A DNA stretch of 64,000 nt from Rhodoferax_B ferrireducens_A. GTDB taxonomy: Bacteria > Pseudomonadota > Gammaproteobacteria > Burkholderiales > Burkholderiaceae_C. The translations under genes and the position numbers were made by a program. How positions within the stretch are numbered: the first letter of the stretch is position 1; each line of letters opens with the position of its first letter. The stretch covers positions 1,054,001 through 1,118,000 of the forward strand of contig NZ_JAVDXT010000001.1 of NCBI RefSeq assembly GCF_031458075.1, in the 5' to 3' direction. The notes under the pieces were generated by a model. The model saw only the letters and a list, made by a program, of their open reading frames with translations, did not search any database and was not told the origin of the DNA. Positions 7,641 through 15,535 of the stretch are shown here, piece after piece.

Positions 7641-9770
7641 ATGACTATGTTTAAAAAAGTAAGCAAGACCTTCCAATGGGGTAGCAATACCGTCACCATG
7701 GAAACCGGCGAGATCGCCCGCCAATCCAGTGGCGCTGTGCTGCTGGACATGGACGGCACCGTGGTGCTGGCCACCGTGGTCGCCAAGACCGAAGGCAAGC
7801 CCGGCCAGGATTTCTTCCCGCTGACTGTGGATTACCTGGAAAAGACCTATGCCGCCGGCAAGATCCCTGGTAGCTTCTTCAAGCGCGAAGGCCGTCCCAG
7901 CGAATTCGAAACGCTGACCAGCCGCCTGATCGACCGTCCTATCCGTCCGCTGTTCCCTGAAGGCTTCTTCAATGAAGTGCATGTGGTGGTCCACACGCTG
8001 TCGCTGAACCCTGAAGTCGACGCCGATATCGCCGCCCTGATCGCCGTGAGCGCCGCTCTGTCGGTCAGCGGTGTGCCGTTCAACGGTCCGATTGGTGCAG
8101 CCCGCGTGGGTTACGTCAACGGCGAATACGTGCTGAACCCTGGCCAGACCGCCCGCAAGGATTCCATCATGGATCTGGTCGTGGCCGGTACCGAAGCCGC
8201 TGTGCTGATGGTCGAGTCCGAAGCCCAGCAGCTGTCCGAGGAAATCATGCTCGGCGCCGTGGTGTTCGGCCATGAGCAAGGCAATATTGCCATCAACGCG
8301 ATCCATGAACTGGTGCGTGACGCCGGCAAGCCGGTGTGGGACTGGAAGGCTCCTGCCAAGGACGAGCCCCTGATTGCCAAGGTCGGTGCATTGGCTGGCG
8401 ACAAACTGGCTGCTGCCTACCAAATTCGCAACAAGCAAGCCCGTACCCAAGCCTGCCGCGCAGCTTACGCTGAAGTCATGGCCGCCCTGAAGGCCGACGG
8501 CGCTGCATTCGACAGCGTGGCGGTTGAAGGCATGCTGTTCGACATTGAAGCCAAGATCGTGCGCAGCCAGATCCTGGCCGGCGAGCCACGCATCGACGGC
8601 CGCGACACCCGTACCGTGCGCGCCATTGAAATCCGTAACAGCGTGCTGCCACGTACCCATGGTTCGGCCCTGTTCACCCGCGGTGAAACCCAGGCTTTGG
8701 TGGTGACCACCCTGGGCACCGAGCGCGATGCCCAGCGTATCGACGCTTTGGCTGGCGAGTACGAAGACCGCTTCATGCTGCACTACAACATGCCTCCGTT
8801 CGCCACCGGCGAAACCGGCCGCGTGGGTACGCCGAAACGCCGCGAAATCGGCCACGGCCGTCTGGCCAAGCGCGCTCTGGTCGCTGTGCTGCCGAGCAAG
8901 GAAGACTTCCCCTACACCATGCGTGTGGTGTCGGAAATCACCGAATCCAATGGTTCCTCGTCGATGGCTTCGGTCTGCGGCGGCTGCCTGTCGCTGATGG
9001 ACGCTGGTGTGCCGATGAAAGCCCACGTGGCCGGTATCGCCATGGGCCTGATCAAGGACGGCAACCGTTTCGCCGTGCTGACCGACATCCTGGGCGACGA
9101 AGATCACCTGGGCGACATGGACTTCAAGGTGGCCGGTACCACCAACGGTATTACCGCGCTGCAGATGGACATCAAGATCCAGGGCATCACCAAGGAAATC
9201 ATGCAGGTTGCACTGGCGCAAGCCAAGGAAGCCCGCCTGCACATCCTGGGCAAGATGATGGATGCGATGTCGGAAGCCAAGACCGAAGTCTCGACTTTCG
9301 CGCCACGCCTGTTCACCATGAAGATCAATCCGGAAAAAATCCGTGACGTGATCGGCAAGGGCGGTGCGGTGATCCGTGCGCTGACCGAAGAAACCGGCAC
9401 CCAGATCAATATCGAAGAAGACGGTACCATCACCATCGCTTCCAGCGATCCAGCCAAGGCCGAAGAAGCCAAGCGCCGCATCGAGCAGATCACGGCCGAG
9501 GTCGAAATTGGCAAGGTTTACGAAGGTCCAATCACCAAGATTCTGGACTTCGGTGCTTTGGTCAACCTGCTGCCAGGCAAGGATGGCCTGCTGCACATCA
9601 GCCAGATCGCCCACGAACGCGTCGAAAAAGTGACCGACTATTTGAGCGAAGGCCAGATCGTCAAGGTCAAGGTCATGGAAACGGATGAAAAAGGCCGTAT
9701 CAAGCTGTCCATGAAGGCCTTGCTGGACCGTCCAGCACCTGCTGGCTACGCCCAAGAAGCGCAACACTGA
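7641..9770 (+). CDS. pnp: Polyribonucleotide nucleotidyltransferase (PNPase)
   Basis: Phosphorolytic 3'-to-5' exoribonuclease of 709 residues, usual length; trimeric and part of RNA degradosomes. Domain order is visible: first RNase PH-like domain (about 10-145), alpha-helical linker, second RNase PH domain (about 315-550, with RTHGSALFTRGETQAL), KH domain (GKGGAVIRALTEETG near residue 570) and C-terminal S1 domain (VYEGPITKILDFGALV...GKDGLLHIS, about 620-690). AGGAG precedes the ATG at 7641. The hairpin at 7503-7542 is probably its autoregulatory site. Confidence 0.98.
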   Translation: MTMFKKVSKTFQWGSNTVTMETGEIARQSSGAVLLDMDGTVVLATVVAKTEGKPGQDFFPLTVDYLEKTYAAGKIPGSFFKREGRPSEFETLTSRLIDRPIRPLFPEGFFNEVHVVVHTLSLNPEVDADIAALIAVSAALSVSGVPFNGPIGAARVGYVNGEYVLNPGQTARKDSIMDLVVAGTEAAVLMVESEAQQLSEEIMLGAVVFGHEQGNIAINAIHELVRDAGKPVWDWKAPAKDEPLIAKVGALAGDKLAAAYQIRNKQARTQACRAAYAEVMAALKADGAAFDSVAVEGMLFDIEAKIVRSQILAGEPRIDGRDTRTVRAIEIRNSVLPRTHGSALFTRGETQALVVTTLGTERDAQRIDALAGEYEDRFMLHYNMPPFATGETGRVGTPKRREIGHGRLAKRALVAVLPSKEDFPYTMRVVSEITESNGSSSMASVCGGCLSLMDAGVPMKAHVAGIAMGLIKDGNRFAVLTDILGDEDHLGDMDFKVAGTTNGITALQMDIKIQGITKEIMQVALAQAKEARLHILGKMMDAMSEAKTEVSTFAPRLFTMKINPEKIRDVIGKGGAVIRALTEETGTQINIEEDGTITIASSDPAKAEEAKRRIEQITAEVEIGKVYEGPITKILDFGALVNLLPGKDGLLHISQIAHERVEKVTDYLSEGQIVKVKVMETDEKGRIKLSMKALLDRPAPAGYAQEAQH

Positions 9771-9843
9771 TCCATTCCATCTGCGGGGCTGCAGCGATGC
9801 GGCCTTGCAGTAGGAAAGTTGCCTGCATGCCATTGATCTCGCC

Positions 9844-10848
9844 ATGAATGCCATAGAAATCACCGCTTTTGGTGCGCCCGACGTTTTGCGCGTCGTGCAG
9901 CGGCCTGTGCCTGTGCCTGGCCCGGGCGAGTTGCTGATCCGCGTGACCGCCAGCGGGGTCAATCGGCCGGATGTGCTGCAGCGCACGGGAAACTATCCTG
10001 TGCCGGCCGGTGCATCCGATATTCCTGGGCTGGAAGTGGCGGGCGTGGTGGAGGGCGGTGACGCCCTGGCCATGGCGCAAGCGGGTTTTCAGGTGGGGGA
10101 TCGGGTTTGCGCCTTGGTTGCTGGCGGTGGCTATGCACAAATGTGCGTGGCTCCTGTGGCCCAGTGTTTGCCCATCCCTGCCGGTTTGAGTGATGTGGAG
10201 GCGGCCTCGCTGCCGGAAACCTTCTTCACGGTGTGGAGCAATGTGTTTGACCGGGGGCGCCTGCAAAGGGGTGAAACCTTGTTGGTGCAGGGTGGCACAA
10301 GCGGCATTGGGGTGACGGCAATCCAGATGGCCAAAGCCATGGGTGCGACGGTGCTGGCAACTGCGGGCAGCGATGAAAAATGCGCTGCTTGTCTTGCACT
10401 TGGGGCGGACCACGCGATCAATTACAACACCCGCGATTTCGCTGAGGCGGTGCAAGCCATCACCGGCGGCGCAGGTGTGGATGTGATCCTGGACATGGTT
10501 GCCGGCAGCTACGTGGCGCGTGAAGTCCAATGTTTGGCCGAAGATGGACGTCTGGTGATCATCGCGGTGCAGGGCGGCGTCAAGAGTGAAATCAATGCGG
10601 GTTTGGTGCTGCGCAAGCGCCTGACCATTACTGGGTCAACCCTGCGCGCCCGTTCCGTGGCGTTTAAGGGTGCGATTGCGCAGGCTTTGAAGTTGCATGT
10701 CTGGCCTTTGCTGGAAAACCGCAGCATCAAGCCGGTGGTCCACAGTGTGTTTGCGGCGGATGGCGGACAGGCGTCCAGCGGGGCAGCGCAGGCGCATGCC
10801 TTGATGGAGTCGGGCCAGCATGTGGGGAAGATTGTTTTGACATGGTGA
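9844..10848 (+). CDS. NAD(P)H quinone oxidoreductase, PIG3 family
   Basis: Medium-chain dehydrogenase/reductase without the zinc ligands, 334 residues, of the TP53I3/PIG3-like quinone oxidoreductase group (NADPH + quinone to NADP + hydroquinone or semiquinone). It has the N-terminal GroES-like domain (GVNRPDVLQRTGNYP) and a Rossmann fold with VQGGTSGIGVTAIQMAK near residue 150. A gene of this kind between pnp and tpiA is common in Comamonadaceae. Its stop lies four bases before the tpiA ATG, so the two are probably cotranscribed. The physiological substrate cannot be read from sequence. Confidence 0.85.
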   Translation: MNAIEITAFGAPDVLRVVQRPVPVPGPGELLIRVTASGVNRPDVLQRTGNYPVPAGASDIPGLEVAGVVEGGDALAMAQAGFQVGDRVCALVAGGGYAQMCVAPVAQCLPIPAGLSDVEAASLPETFFTVWSNVFDRGRLQRGETLLVQGGTSGIGVTAIQMAKAMGATVLATAGSDEKCAACLALGADHAINYNTRDFAEAVQAITGGAGVDVILDMVAGSYVAREVQCLAEDGRLVIIAVQGGVKSEINAGLVLRKRLTITGSTLRARSVAFKGAIAQALKLHVWPLLENRSIKPVVHSVFAADGGQASSGAAQAHALMESGQHVGKIVLTW

Positions 10849-10852
10849 ATCT

Positions 10853-11596
10853 ATGAAGAAGAAACTGGTTGTCGGCAACTGGAAGATGAATGGCAGCCTG
10901 GCTGCCAATCAGGCCTTGATCGAGGCTTTGTTGGCTGGTGTGGGTGCTCCGGCATGTGGTGTCGCGGTTTGTGTTCCTGCCCCATATTGGGCTCAGGCGC
11001 AGGATTTACTTGCGTCTAGTGCTATTGATTTGGGAGCGCAAGACGTATCGCAGCACGCCGTGGGAGCCTTTACGGGTGAACTGTCTGCAGCCATGCTGAA
11101 AGAATTTGGCGTGCGCTATGCCATCGTTGGCCATTCGGAGCGTCGGCTCTACCACGGTGAAACCGATGCGGTTGTGGCGGCTAAAACCCAGGCTGCTCTG
11201 GCGAATGGCATTACGCCCATCGTCTGTGTAGGTGAAACCTTGGCCGAGCGTGAAGCCGGCCATACCGAAGAAGTAGTAAAGCGCCAACTGGCCGCCGTGG
11301 TCCATACCAATGGCCACTGCATCAGCGAAATTGTGCTGGCCTATGAGCCAGTGTGGGCGATAGGGACGGGTAAAACCGCTACGCCTGAGCAGGCCCAGCA
11401 GGTGCATGCTTTGCTGCGTGCACAGCTGCATGCGGCCAGCAACCAGTCGGATCGCATCCAGATTCTCTACGGTGGCAGCATGAACGCCGCCAATGCCGCG
11501 CAGCTTCTGGCCCAGCCTGATATTGATGGTGGTTTGGTAGGTGGGGCTGCGTTGAAGGCGGCTGACTTCCTGGCCATCATTGCTGCAGCCCAATAG
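10853..11596 (+). CDS. tpiA: Triosephosphate isomerase
   Basis: Interconverts dihydroxyacetone phosphate and glyceraldehyde 3-phosphate in glycolysis and gluconeogenesis. 247 residues. Catalytic residues are in place: Asn9 and Lys11 (GNWKMNG), His94 (VGHSERR) and Glu165 in AYEPVWAIGTGKTA, with the phosphate-binding YGGSMNAANA and GGLVGGAAL loops near the C-terminus. The ATG lies four bases after the preceding oxidoreductase stop. secG follows 72 bases downstream, the usual tpiA-secG pair. Confidence 0.98.
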   Translation: MKKKLVVGNWKMNGSLAANQALIEALLAGVGAPACGVAVCVPAPYWAQAQDLLASSAIDLGAQDVSQHAVGAFTGELSAAMLKEFGVRYAIVGHSERRLYHGETDAVVAAKTQAALANGITPIVCVGETLAEREAGHTEEVVKRQLAAVVHTNGHCISEIVLAYEPVWAIGTGKTATPEQAQQVHALLRAQLHAASNQSDRIQILYGGSMNAANAAQLLAQPDIDGGLVGGAALKAADFLAIIAAAQ

Positions 11597-11668
11597 TTAT
11601 TTGCACCTGCGCCAGCGGCGTGGGTCGTGCTTGTTCAACATTCGTGCGTTAGATTTAGGAGTATTGAG

Positions 11669-12046
11669 ATGAATTTTTTATTGACCATTCTTCTGGCTGT
11701 TCAGATGCTTGCCGCTATCGGCATGATTGGCCTGATTTTGGTCCAGCACGGCAAGGGTGCTGACATGGGTGCGGCCTTTGGCAGTGGTAGCTCTGGCAGC
11801 CTGTTTGGTGCCAGTGGCAGTGCCAACTTCCTGTCGCGTACCACCGGTGTATTAGCGGCTGTGTTTTTCGTTTGCACCTTGGCTCTGGCGTATTTCAATA
11901 GTGCACGTCCGACCAGTTCGGGCAGTGTGCTGGAGCGAGCTGCGAGCAGCGCACCTGCCCCCGAGCTGGCAGCCTCTGGCGCCGCCCCAGCGCCGGTTGC
12001 ACCTGCGGTTGCGGCTTCGGGCGCAGGCCAGATTCCGACCAAATAA
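11669..12046 (+). CDS. secG: Preprotein translocase subunit SecG
   Basis: Small inner-membrane partner of SecYE that stimulates protein export. The start is the ATG at 11669 (MNFLLTILLAVQ), preceded by AGGAG. 125 residues: helix 1 (about 2-22), the conserved QHGKGADMGAAFGSGSSGSLFGASG loop region with SANFLSRTT, helix 2 (about 53-73), then an Ala/Pro-rich C-terminal tail as often seen in betaproteobacteria. It lies between tpiA and tRNA-Leu. Confidence 0.95.
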   Translation: MNFLLTILLAVQMLAAIGMIGLILVQHGKGADMGAAFGSGSSGSLFGASGSANFLSRTTGVLAAVFFVCTLALAYFNSARPTSSGSVLERAASSAPAPELAASGAAPAPVAPAVAASGAGQIPTK

Positions 12047-12105
12047 TCTGTGCTGAATTTCCGTTTCGCCTCCAGAAATTGGGGGTGTTTCGGGTAAACT
12101 CTATG

Positions 12106-12156
12106 TCTGTACAGAAAGCCACATAGCCGCAAGGTTCCTCATGCCATCTGTACAGA
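12106..12156. repeat. Two TCTGTACAGA palindromes upstream of tRNA-Leu
   Basis: The self-complementary decamer TCTGTACAGA occurs at 12106-12115 and again at 12147-12156, 41 bases apart (about four helical turns), each followed by AAA. The pair sits in the secG-tRNA-Leu gap and could be a dimer-binding operator or a small duplication. No regulator is assigned. Confidence 0.5.
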
Positions 12157-12162
12157 AAAACC

Positions 12163-12247
12163 GCCGTCGTGGTGAAATTGGTAGACACGCTATCTTGAGG
12201 GGGTAGTGGCGAAAGCTGTGCGAGTTCGAGTCTCGCCGACGGCACCA
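12163..12247 (+). tRNA. tRNA-Leu (anticodon GAG)
   Basis: An 85-base class II tRNA with encoded CCA. Acceptor stem GCCGTCG/CGACGGC, D-arm with GGTGAAATTGGTAGACAC, anticodon stem CTATC/GGTAG around loop TTGAGGG (anticodon GAG, reading CUC/CUU), long variable arm (TGGC-GAAA-GCTGT) and T-arm GCGAG-TTCGAGT-CTCGC. It lies immediately upstream of nuoA. Confidence 0.97.
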
Positions 12248-12254
12248 ACATAAA

Positions 12255-12282
12255 AACCTGTCGAACACGCGTTCGGCAGGTT
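12255..12282 (+). promoter_or_regulatory. 12-bp hairpin between tRNA-Leu and nuoA
   Basis: AACCTGTCGAAC (12255-12266) pairs with GTTCGGCAGGTT (12271-12282) around an ACGC loop with one G-T pair. No T-run follows, so it more likely separates or protects processed tRNA and nuo mRNA than terminates. It ends 23 bases before the nuoA ATG. Confidence 0.6.
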
Positions 12283-12305
12283 CTAGCGGTGATCAGAACC
12301 TCAAG

Positions 12306-12665
12306 ATGAACCTCGACCAGTACCTCCCCGTCCTTTTGTTCATCCTGGTCGGCGTGGGTGTCGGTGTGGCACCCCAGGTGCTCGGCTATATTTTTGGCCC
12401 CAACCGCCCTGACAGCGCCAAAAACTCTCCCTACGAATGCGGCTTTGAAGCCTTCGAGGATGCGCGCATGAAATTCGATGTGCGCTACTACCTCGTGGCT
12501 ATTTTGTTTATCTTGTTTGACTTGGAAATCGCTTTCCTGTTTCCCTGGGCCGTAGCGCTCAAGGAGGTCGGTGTGGTTGGTTTTTGGGCGGTCATGATTT
12601 TTCTGGGTATTCTGGTCGTGGGCTTTGTCTACGAGTGGAAAAAAGGCGCCCTCGATTGGGAGTAA
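12306..12665 (+). CDS. nuoA: NADH-quinone oxidoreductase subunit A
   Basis: First gene of the 14-gene complex I operon. 119 residues with three membrane helices; the conserved SPYECGFEAFEDARMKFDVRYY segment lies in the loop between helix 1 and 2, which contains the Cys that reports the active/deactive transition in other species. NuoA is part of the membrane arm near the quinone channel. The ATG follows the tRNA-Leu by 58 bases. Confidence 0.97.
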   Translation: MNLDQYLPVLLFILVGVGVGVAPQVLGYIFGPNRPDSAKNSPYECGFEAFEDARMKFDVRYYLVAILFILFDLEIAFLFPWAVALKEVGVVGFWAVMIFLGILVVGFVYEWKKGALDWE

Positions 12666-12669
12666 TGCG

Positions 12670-13146
12670 ATGATTGAAGGTGTCATGAAAGAAGGGTTCG
12701 TCACTACGTCATACGACTCGGTGGTGAATTGGGCAAAAACCGGCTCGCTGTGGCCGATGACTTTTGGCTTGGCTTGTTGCGCGGTCGAAATGATGCACGC
12801 TGGTGCCGCCCGTTACGACATAGACCGCTTTGGTATGTTGTTCCGTCCTAGCCCGCGTCAGAGTGATTTGATGATTGTGGCCGGCACGCTGTGCAACAAG
12901 ATGGCGCCTGCTCTGCGCAAGGTCTATGACCAGATGCCGGAGCCACGCTGGGTTCTTTCCATGGGGTCATGCGCCAATGGTGGTGGCTACTACCACTACA
13001 GCTATTCGGTGGTTCGCGGCTGCGACCGCATCGTGCCGGTGGATGTGTATGTACCTGGTTGCCCGCCGACCGCAGAAGCCTTGCTGTACGGCGTGATCCA
13101 GTTGCAGCAAAAGATTCGCCGCACCAACACGATTGCGAGGGCTTGA
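12670..13146 (+). CDS. nuoB: NADH-quinone oxidoreductase subunit B
   Basis: Carries the terminal N2 iron-sulfur cluster that hands electrons to quinone. 158 residues from the ATG at 12670, four bases after the nuoA stop; a longer open frame upstream overlaps nuoA and is rejected. Cluster ligands visible are the tandem Cys36-Cys37 (GLACCAVEM), Cys101 (GSCANGGGYY) and Cys131 (VPGCPPTAE). Confidence 0.97.
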   Translation: MIEGVMKEGFVTTSYDSVVNWAKTGSLWPMTFGLACCAVEMMHAGAARYDIDRFGMLFRPSPRQSDLMIVAGTLCNKMAPALRKVYDQMPEPRWVLSMGSCANGGGYYHYSYSVVRGCDRIVPVDVYVPGCPPTAEALLYGVIQLQQKIRRTNTIARA

Positions 13147-13147
13147 G

Positions 13148-13756
13148 ATGACTGTATTTGCTGTCCAGCCGGAAGCTTTGCGAGAGACTCTCCTCAGTCT
13201 ACTGGGTGACCAGGTGCGCCATGTCAAGGTGGCATTGGGTGAAGTCGAGGTATTGGTTGCTGCTGATAACTATTCAGCTGTTGCCACTCTGCTGCGTGAT
13301 GCACCGGGGCTGAAGTTCGAGCAGCTGATTGATCTGTGTGGCATGGATTACTCGTCGTACCAAGATGGTGCTTACGAAGGTCCGCGTTACGGCGTTGTGC
13401 TGCAGTTGCTGTCCGTCAGTCTGAACCAGCGTGTGCGCCTCAAGGTGCTATGTGCCGACGATGGTTTCCCTGTTGTGGATTCGATCAACGACGTCTGGAA
13501 TGCTGCCAACTGGTTCGAGCGCGAGGCTTTTGACTTGTTCGGCATCATCTTCGAAGGACACAACGATTTGCGCCGCATTCTGACCGACTACGGTTTTATT
13601 GGTCATCCTTTCCGTAAGGATTTTCCAACTTCGGGACATGTTGAGATGCGCTACGACCCAGAACAAAAGCGCGTCGTGTACCAGCCGGTTTCCATTGAGC
13701 CGCGCGAGATTACGCCAAGAATCATCCGGGAAGACAATTACGGGGGGCTGCATTAA
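13148..13756 (+). CDS. nuoC: NADH-quinone oxidoreductase subunit C
   Basis: Peripheral-arm structural subunit (30 kDa family), 202 residues from the ATG at 13148, one base after nuoB. The signature ERE(A)FDLFGI...GHNDLRRILTDYGF(I)GHPFRKDFP is present. It is separate from nuoD, unlike the fused NuoCD of enterobacteria, in line with a betaproteobacterium. Confidence 0.97.
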   Translation: MTVFAVQPEALRETLLSLLGDQVRHVKVALGEVEVLVAADNYSAVATLLRDAPGLKFEQLIDLCGMDYSSYQDGAYEGPRYGVVLQLLSVSLNQRVRLKVLCADDGFPVVDSINDVWNAANWFEREAFDLFGIIFEGHNDLRRILTDYGFIGHPFRKDFPTSGHVEMRYDPEQKRVVYQPVSIEPREITPRIIREDNYGGLH

Positions 13757-13770
13757 GCGCAGTACGGCTC

Positions 13771-15024
13771 ATGGCTGAAATTAAAAATTACACGCTCAAT
13801 TTTGGGCCTCAGCACCCTGCTGCGCATGGTGTTTTGCGTTTGGTGCTGGAGTTGGATGGTGAAGTGATCCAACGTGCAGACCCGCACATCGGTTTGCTGC
13901 ACCGCGCGACAGAGAAGCTGGCCGAAACCAAGACCTTTATCCAGTCACTGCCTTATATGGACCGTCTCGACTATGTGTCGATGATGGCCAATGAGCAGGC
14001 GTATTGCTTGGCAATCGAGAAGATGATGGGCATCGATGTGCCCGTGCGTGCGCAGTACATCCGTGTCATGTTTGCGGAAATCACCCGTTTGCTGAACCAC
14101 CTGCTGTGGTTGGGGGCGCATGGGCTGGATTGCGGCGCCATGAATGTGCTGATTTACTGCTTCCGCGAACGCGAAGATCTGTTTGACATGTACGAGGCCG
14201 TCAGTGGTGCACGCATGCATGCGGCTTACTTCCGTCCAGGTGGCGTGTACCGCGATCTGCCGGATACCATGCCCCAGTACAAGGCAAGCCGGATCAAGAA
14301 TGCCAAGGCCATGGCGCAGTTGAACGAAAACCGGCAAGGAAGCCTGTTGGACTTCATCGACGATTTCAGCAGCCGTTTCCCTAAATGCGTGGATGAATAT
14401 GAAACTCTGCTGACAGAGAACCGTATCTGGAAGCAGCGTACTGTGGGCATCGCCGTGGTGACGCCAGAGCGGGCTCTGAATCTGGGCTTTACCGGCCCCA
14501 TGTTGCGGGGCTCCGGTGTGGCCTGGGATTTGCGCAAGAAGCAGCCCTACGATGCCTATGACAAGATGGATTTCGATATTCCTGTAGGTAAGACCGGTGA
14601 CTGCTATGACCGTTACTTGGTGCGCGTGCAAGAGATGCGCGAGTCCAATCGCATCATCAAGCAGTGCGTAGACTGGTTGCGCGTCAATCCGGGTCCTGTG
14701 ATCACCGACAACCACAAAGTGGCGGCGCCGGCACGTGAATCCATGAAGGCCAATATGGAGGAGCTGATCCACCATTTCAAGCTTTTCACCGAAGGCTTCC
14801 ACGTGCCTCTGGGCGAGGCTTATGCGGCTGTGGAGCACCCCAAGGGTGAGTTCGGCATCTATCTGGTCAGCGATGGTGCGAACAAGCCTTATCGACTGAA
14901 AATCCGCGCGCCAGGTTTTGCCCATTTGGCTGCAATGGATGAATTGTCACGCGGTCATATGATCGCGGACGCTGTCGCTGTTATCGGCACGATGGACATC
15001 GTGTTTGGTGAAATTGACCGGTAA
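13771..15024 (+). CDS. nuoD: NADH-quinone oxidoreductase subunit D
   Basis: 49 kDa-family subunit that forms the quinone pocket with NuoB. 417 residues; the opening NFGPQHPAAHGVLRLVLELDGE holds the His of the quinone site, and RGHMIADAVAVIGTMDIVFGEIDR is the typical C-terminus. Related to the large subunit of NiFe hydrogenases but without its metal-binding Cys residues. It starts 14 bases after nuoC. Confidence 0.97.
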   Translation: MAEIKNYTLNFGPQHPAAHGVLRLVLELDGEVIQRADPHIGLLHRATEKLAETKTFIQSLPYMDRLDYVSMMANEQAYCLAIEKMMGIDVPVRAQYIRVMFAEITRLLNHLLWLGAHGLDCGAMNVLIYCFREREDLFDMYEAVSGARMHAAYFRPGGVYRDLPDTMPQYKASRIKNAKAMAQLNENRQGSLLDFIDDFSSRFPKCVDEYETLLTENRIWKQRTVGIAVVTPERALNLGFTGPMLRGSGVAWDLRKKQPYDAYDKMDFDIPVGKTGDCYDRYLVRVQEMRESNRIIKQCVDWLRVNPGPVITDNHKVAAPARESMKANMEELIHHFKLFTEGFHVPLGEAYAAVEHPKGEFGIYLVSDGANKPYRLKIRAPGFAHLAAMDELSRGHMIADAVAVIGTMDIVFGEIDR

Positions 15025-15031
15025 TGCAAGC

Positions 15032-15535
15032 ATGATTTCTGAATCCACCAAATCCCGTTTTGCGCGCGAAGTCGCAAAATTTCCGGCCGACCAGAAGCAG
15101 TCGGCCGTGATGGCATGTTTGTCCATCGTCCAGCAAGAGTTGGGCTACGTCAGTGCAGAAAGTGAAAACGTCGTTGCGGAGTACCTGGGCATGCCGCCCA
15201 TCGCCGTGCACGAAGTGACCACCTTCTACAACATGTACAACCAGGCACCGACCGGGCGCTTCAAACTCAACGTCTGTACCAATTTGCCATGCCAGTTGCG
15301 TGATGGCGCCAAAGCGCTGAAGCATCTCGAACACAAGCTGGGTATCTCGATGAACGAGACCACGCCAGACGGCTTGTTCACTTTGCAGCAAAGTGAATGC
15401 CTGGGGGCTTGTGCCGACTCGCCAGTGATGCTGGTGAATGACCGCACCATGTGCAGTTTCATGAGCAACGACAAACTAGACCAGTTGGTGGATGGTTTGC
15501 GTGCATCCAGTGTTGCATCTGCGGAGGTCAAATAA
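15032..15535 (+). CDS. nuoE: NADH-quinone oxidoreductase subunit E
   Basis: 24 kDa-family subunit with the N1a [2Fe-2S] cluster. 167 residues from the ATG at 15032 (MISESTKSRF). The thioredoxin-like fold carries the ligands in CTNLPC and, further on, ECLGAC, which is the usual pattern. The stop codon overlaps the nuoF ATG by one base (TAATG), so translation is coupled. Confidence 0.97.
   Translation: MISESTKSRFAREVAKFPADQKQSAVMACLSIVQQELGYVSAESENVVAEYLGMPPIAVHEVTTFYNMYNQAPTGRFKLNVCTNLPCQLRDGAKALKHLEHKLGISMNETTPDGLFTLQQSECLGACADSPVMLVNDRTMCSFMSNDKLDQLVDGLRASSVASAEVK

Noticed and set aside
12106..12156. LexA (SOS) boxes
   Set aside because: LexA sites need CTGT and ACAG about eight bases apart; here CTGTACAG is contiguous.
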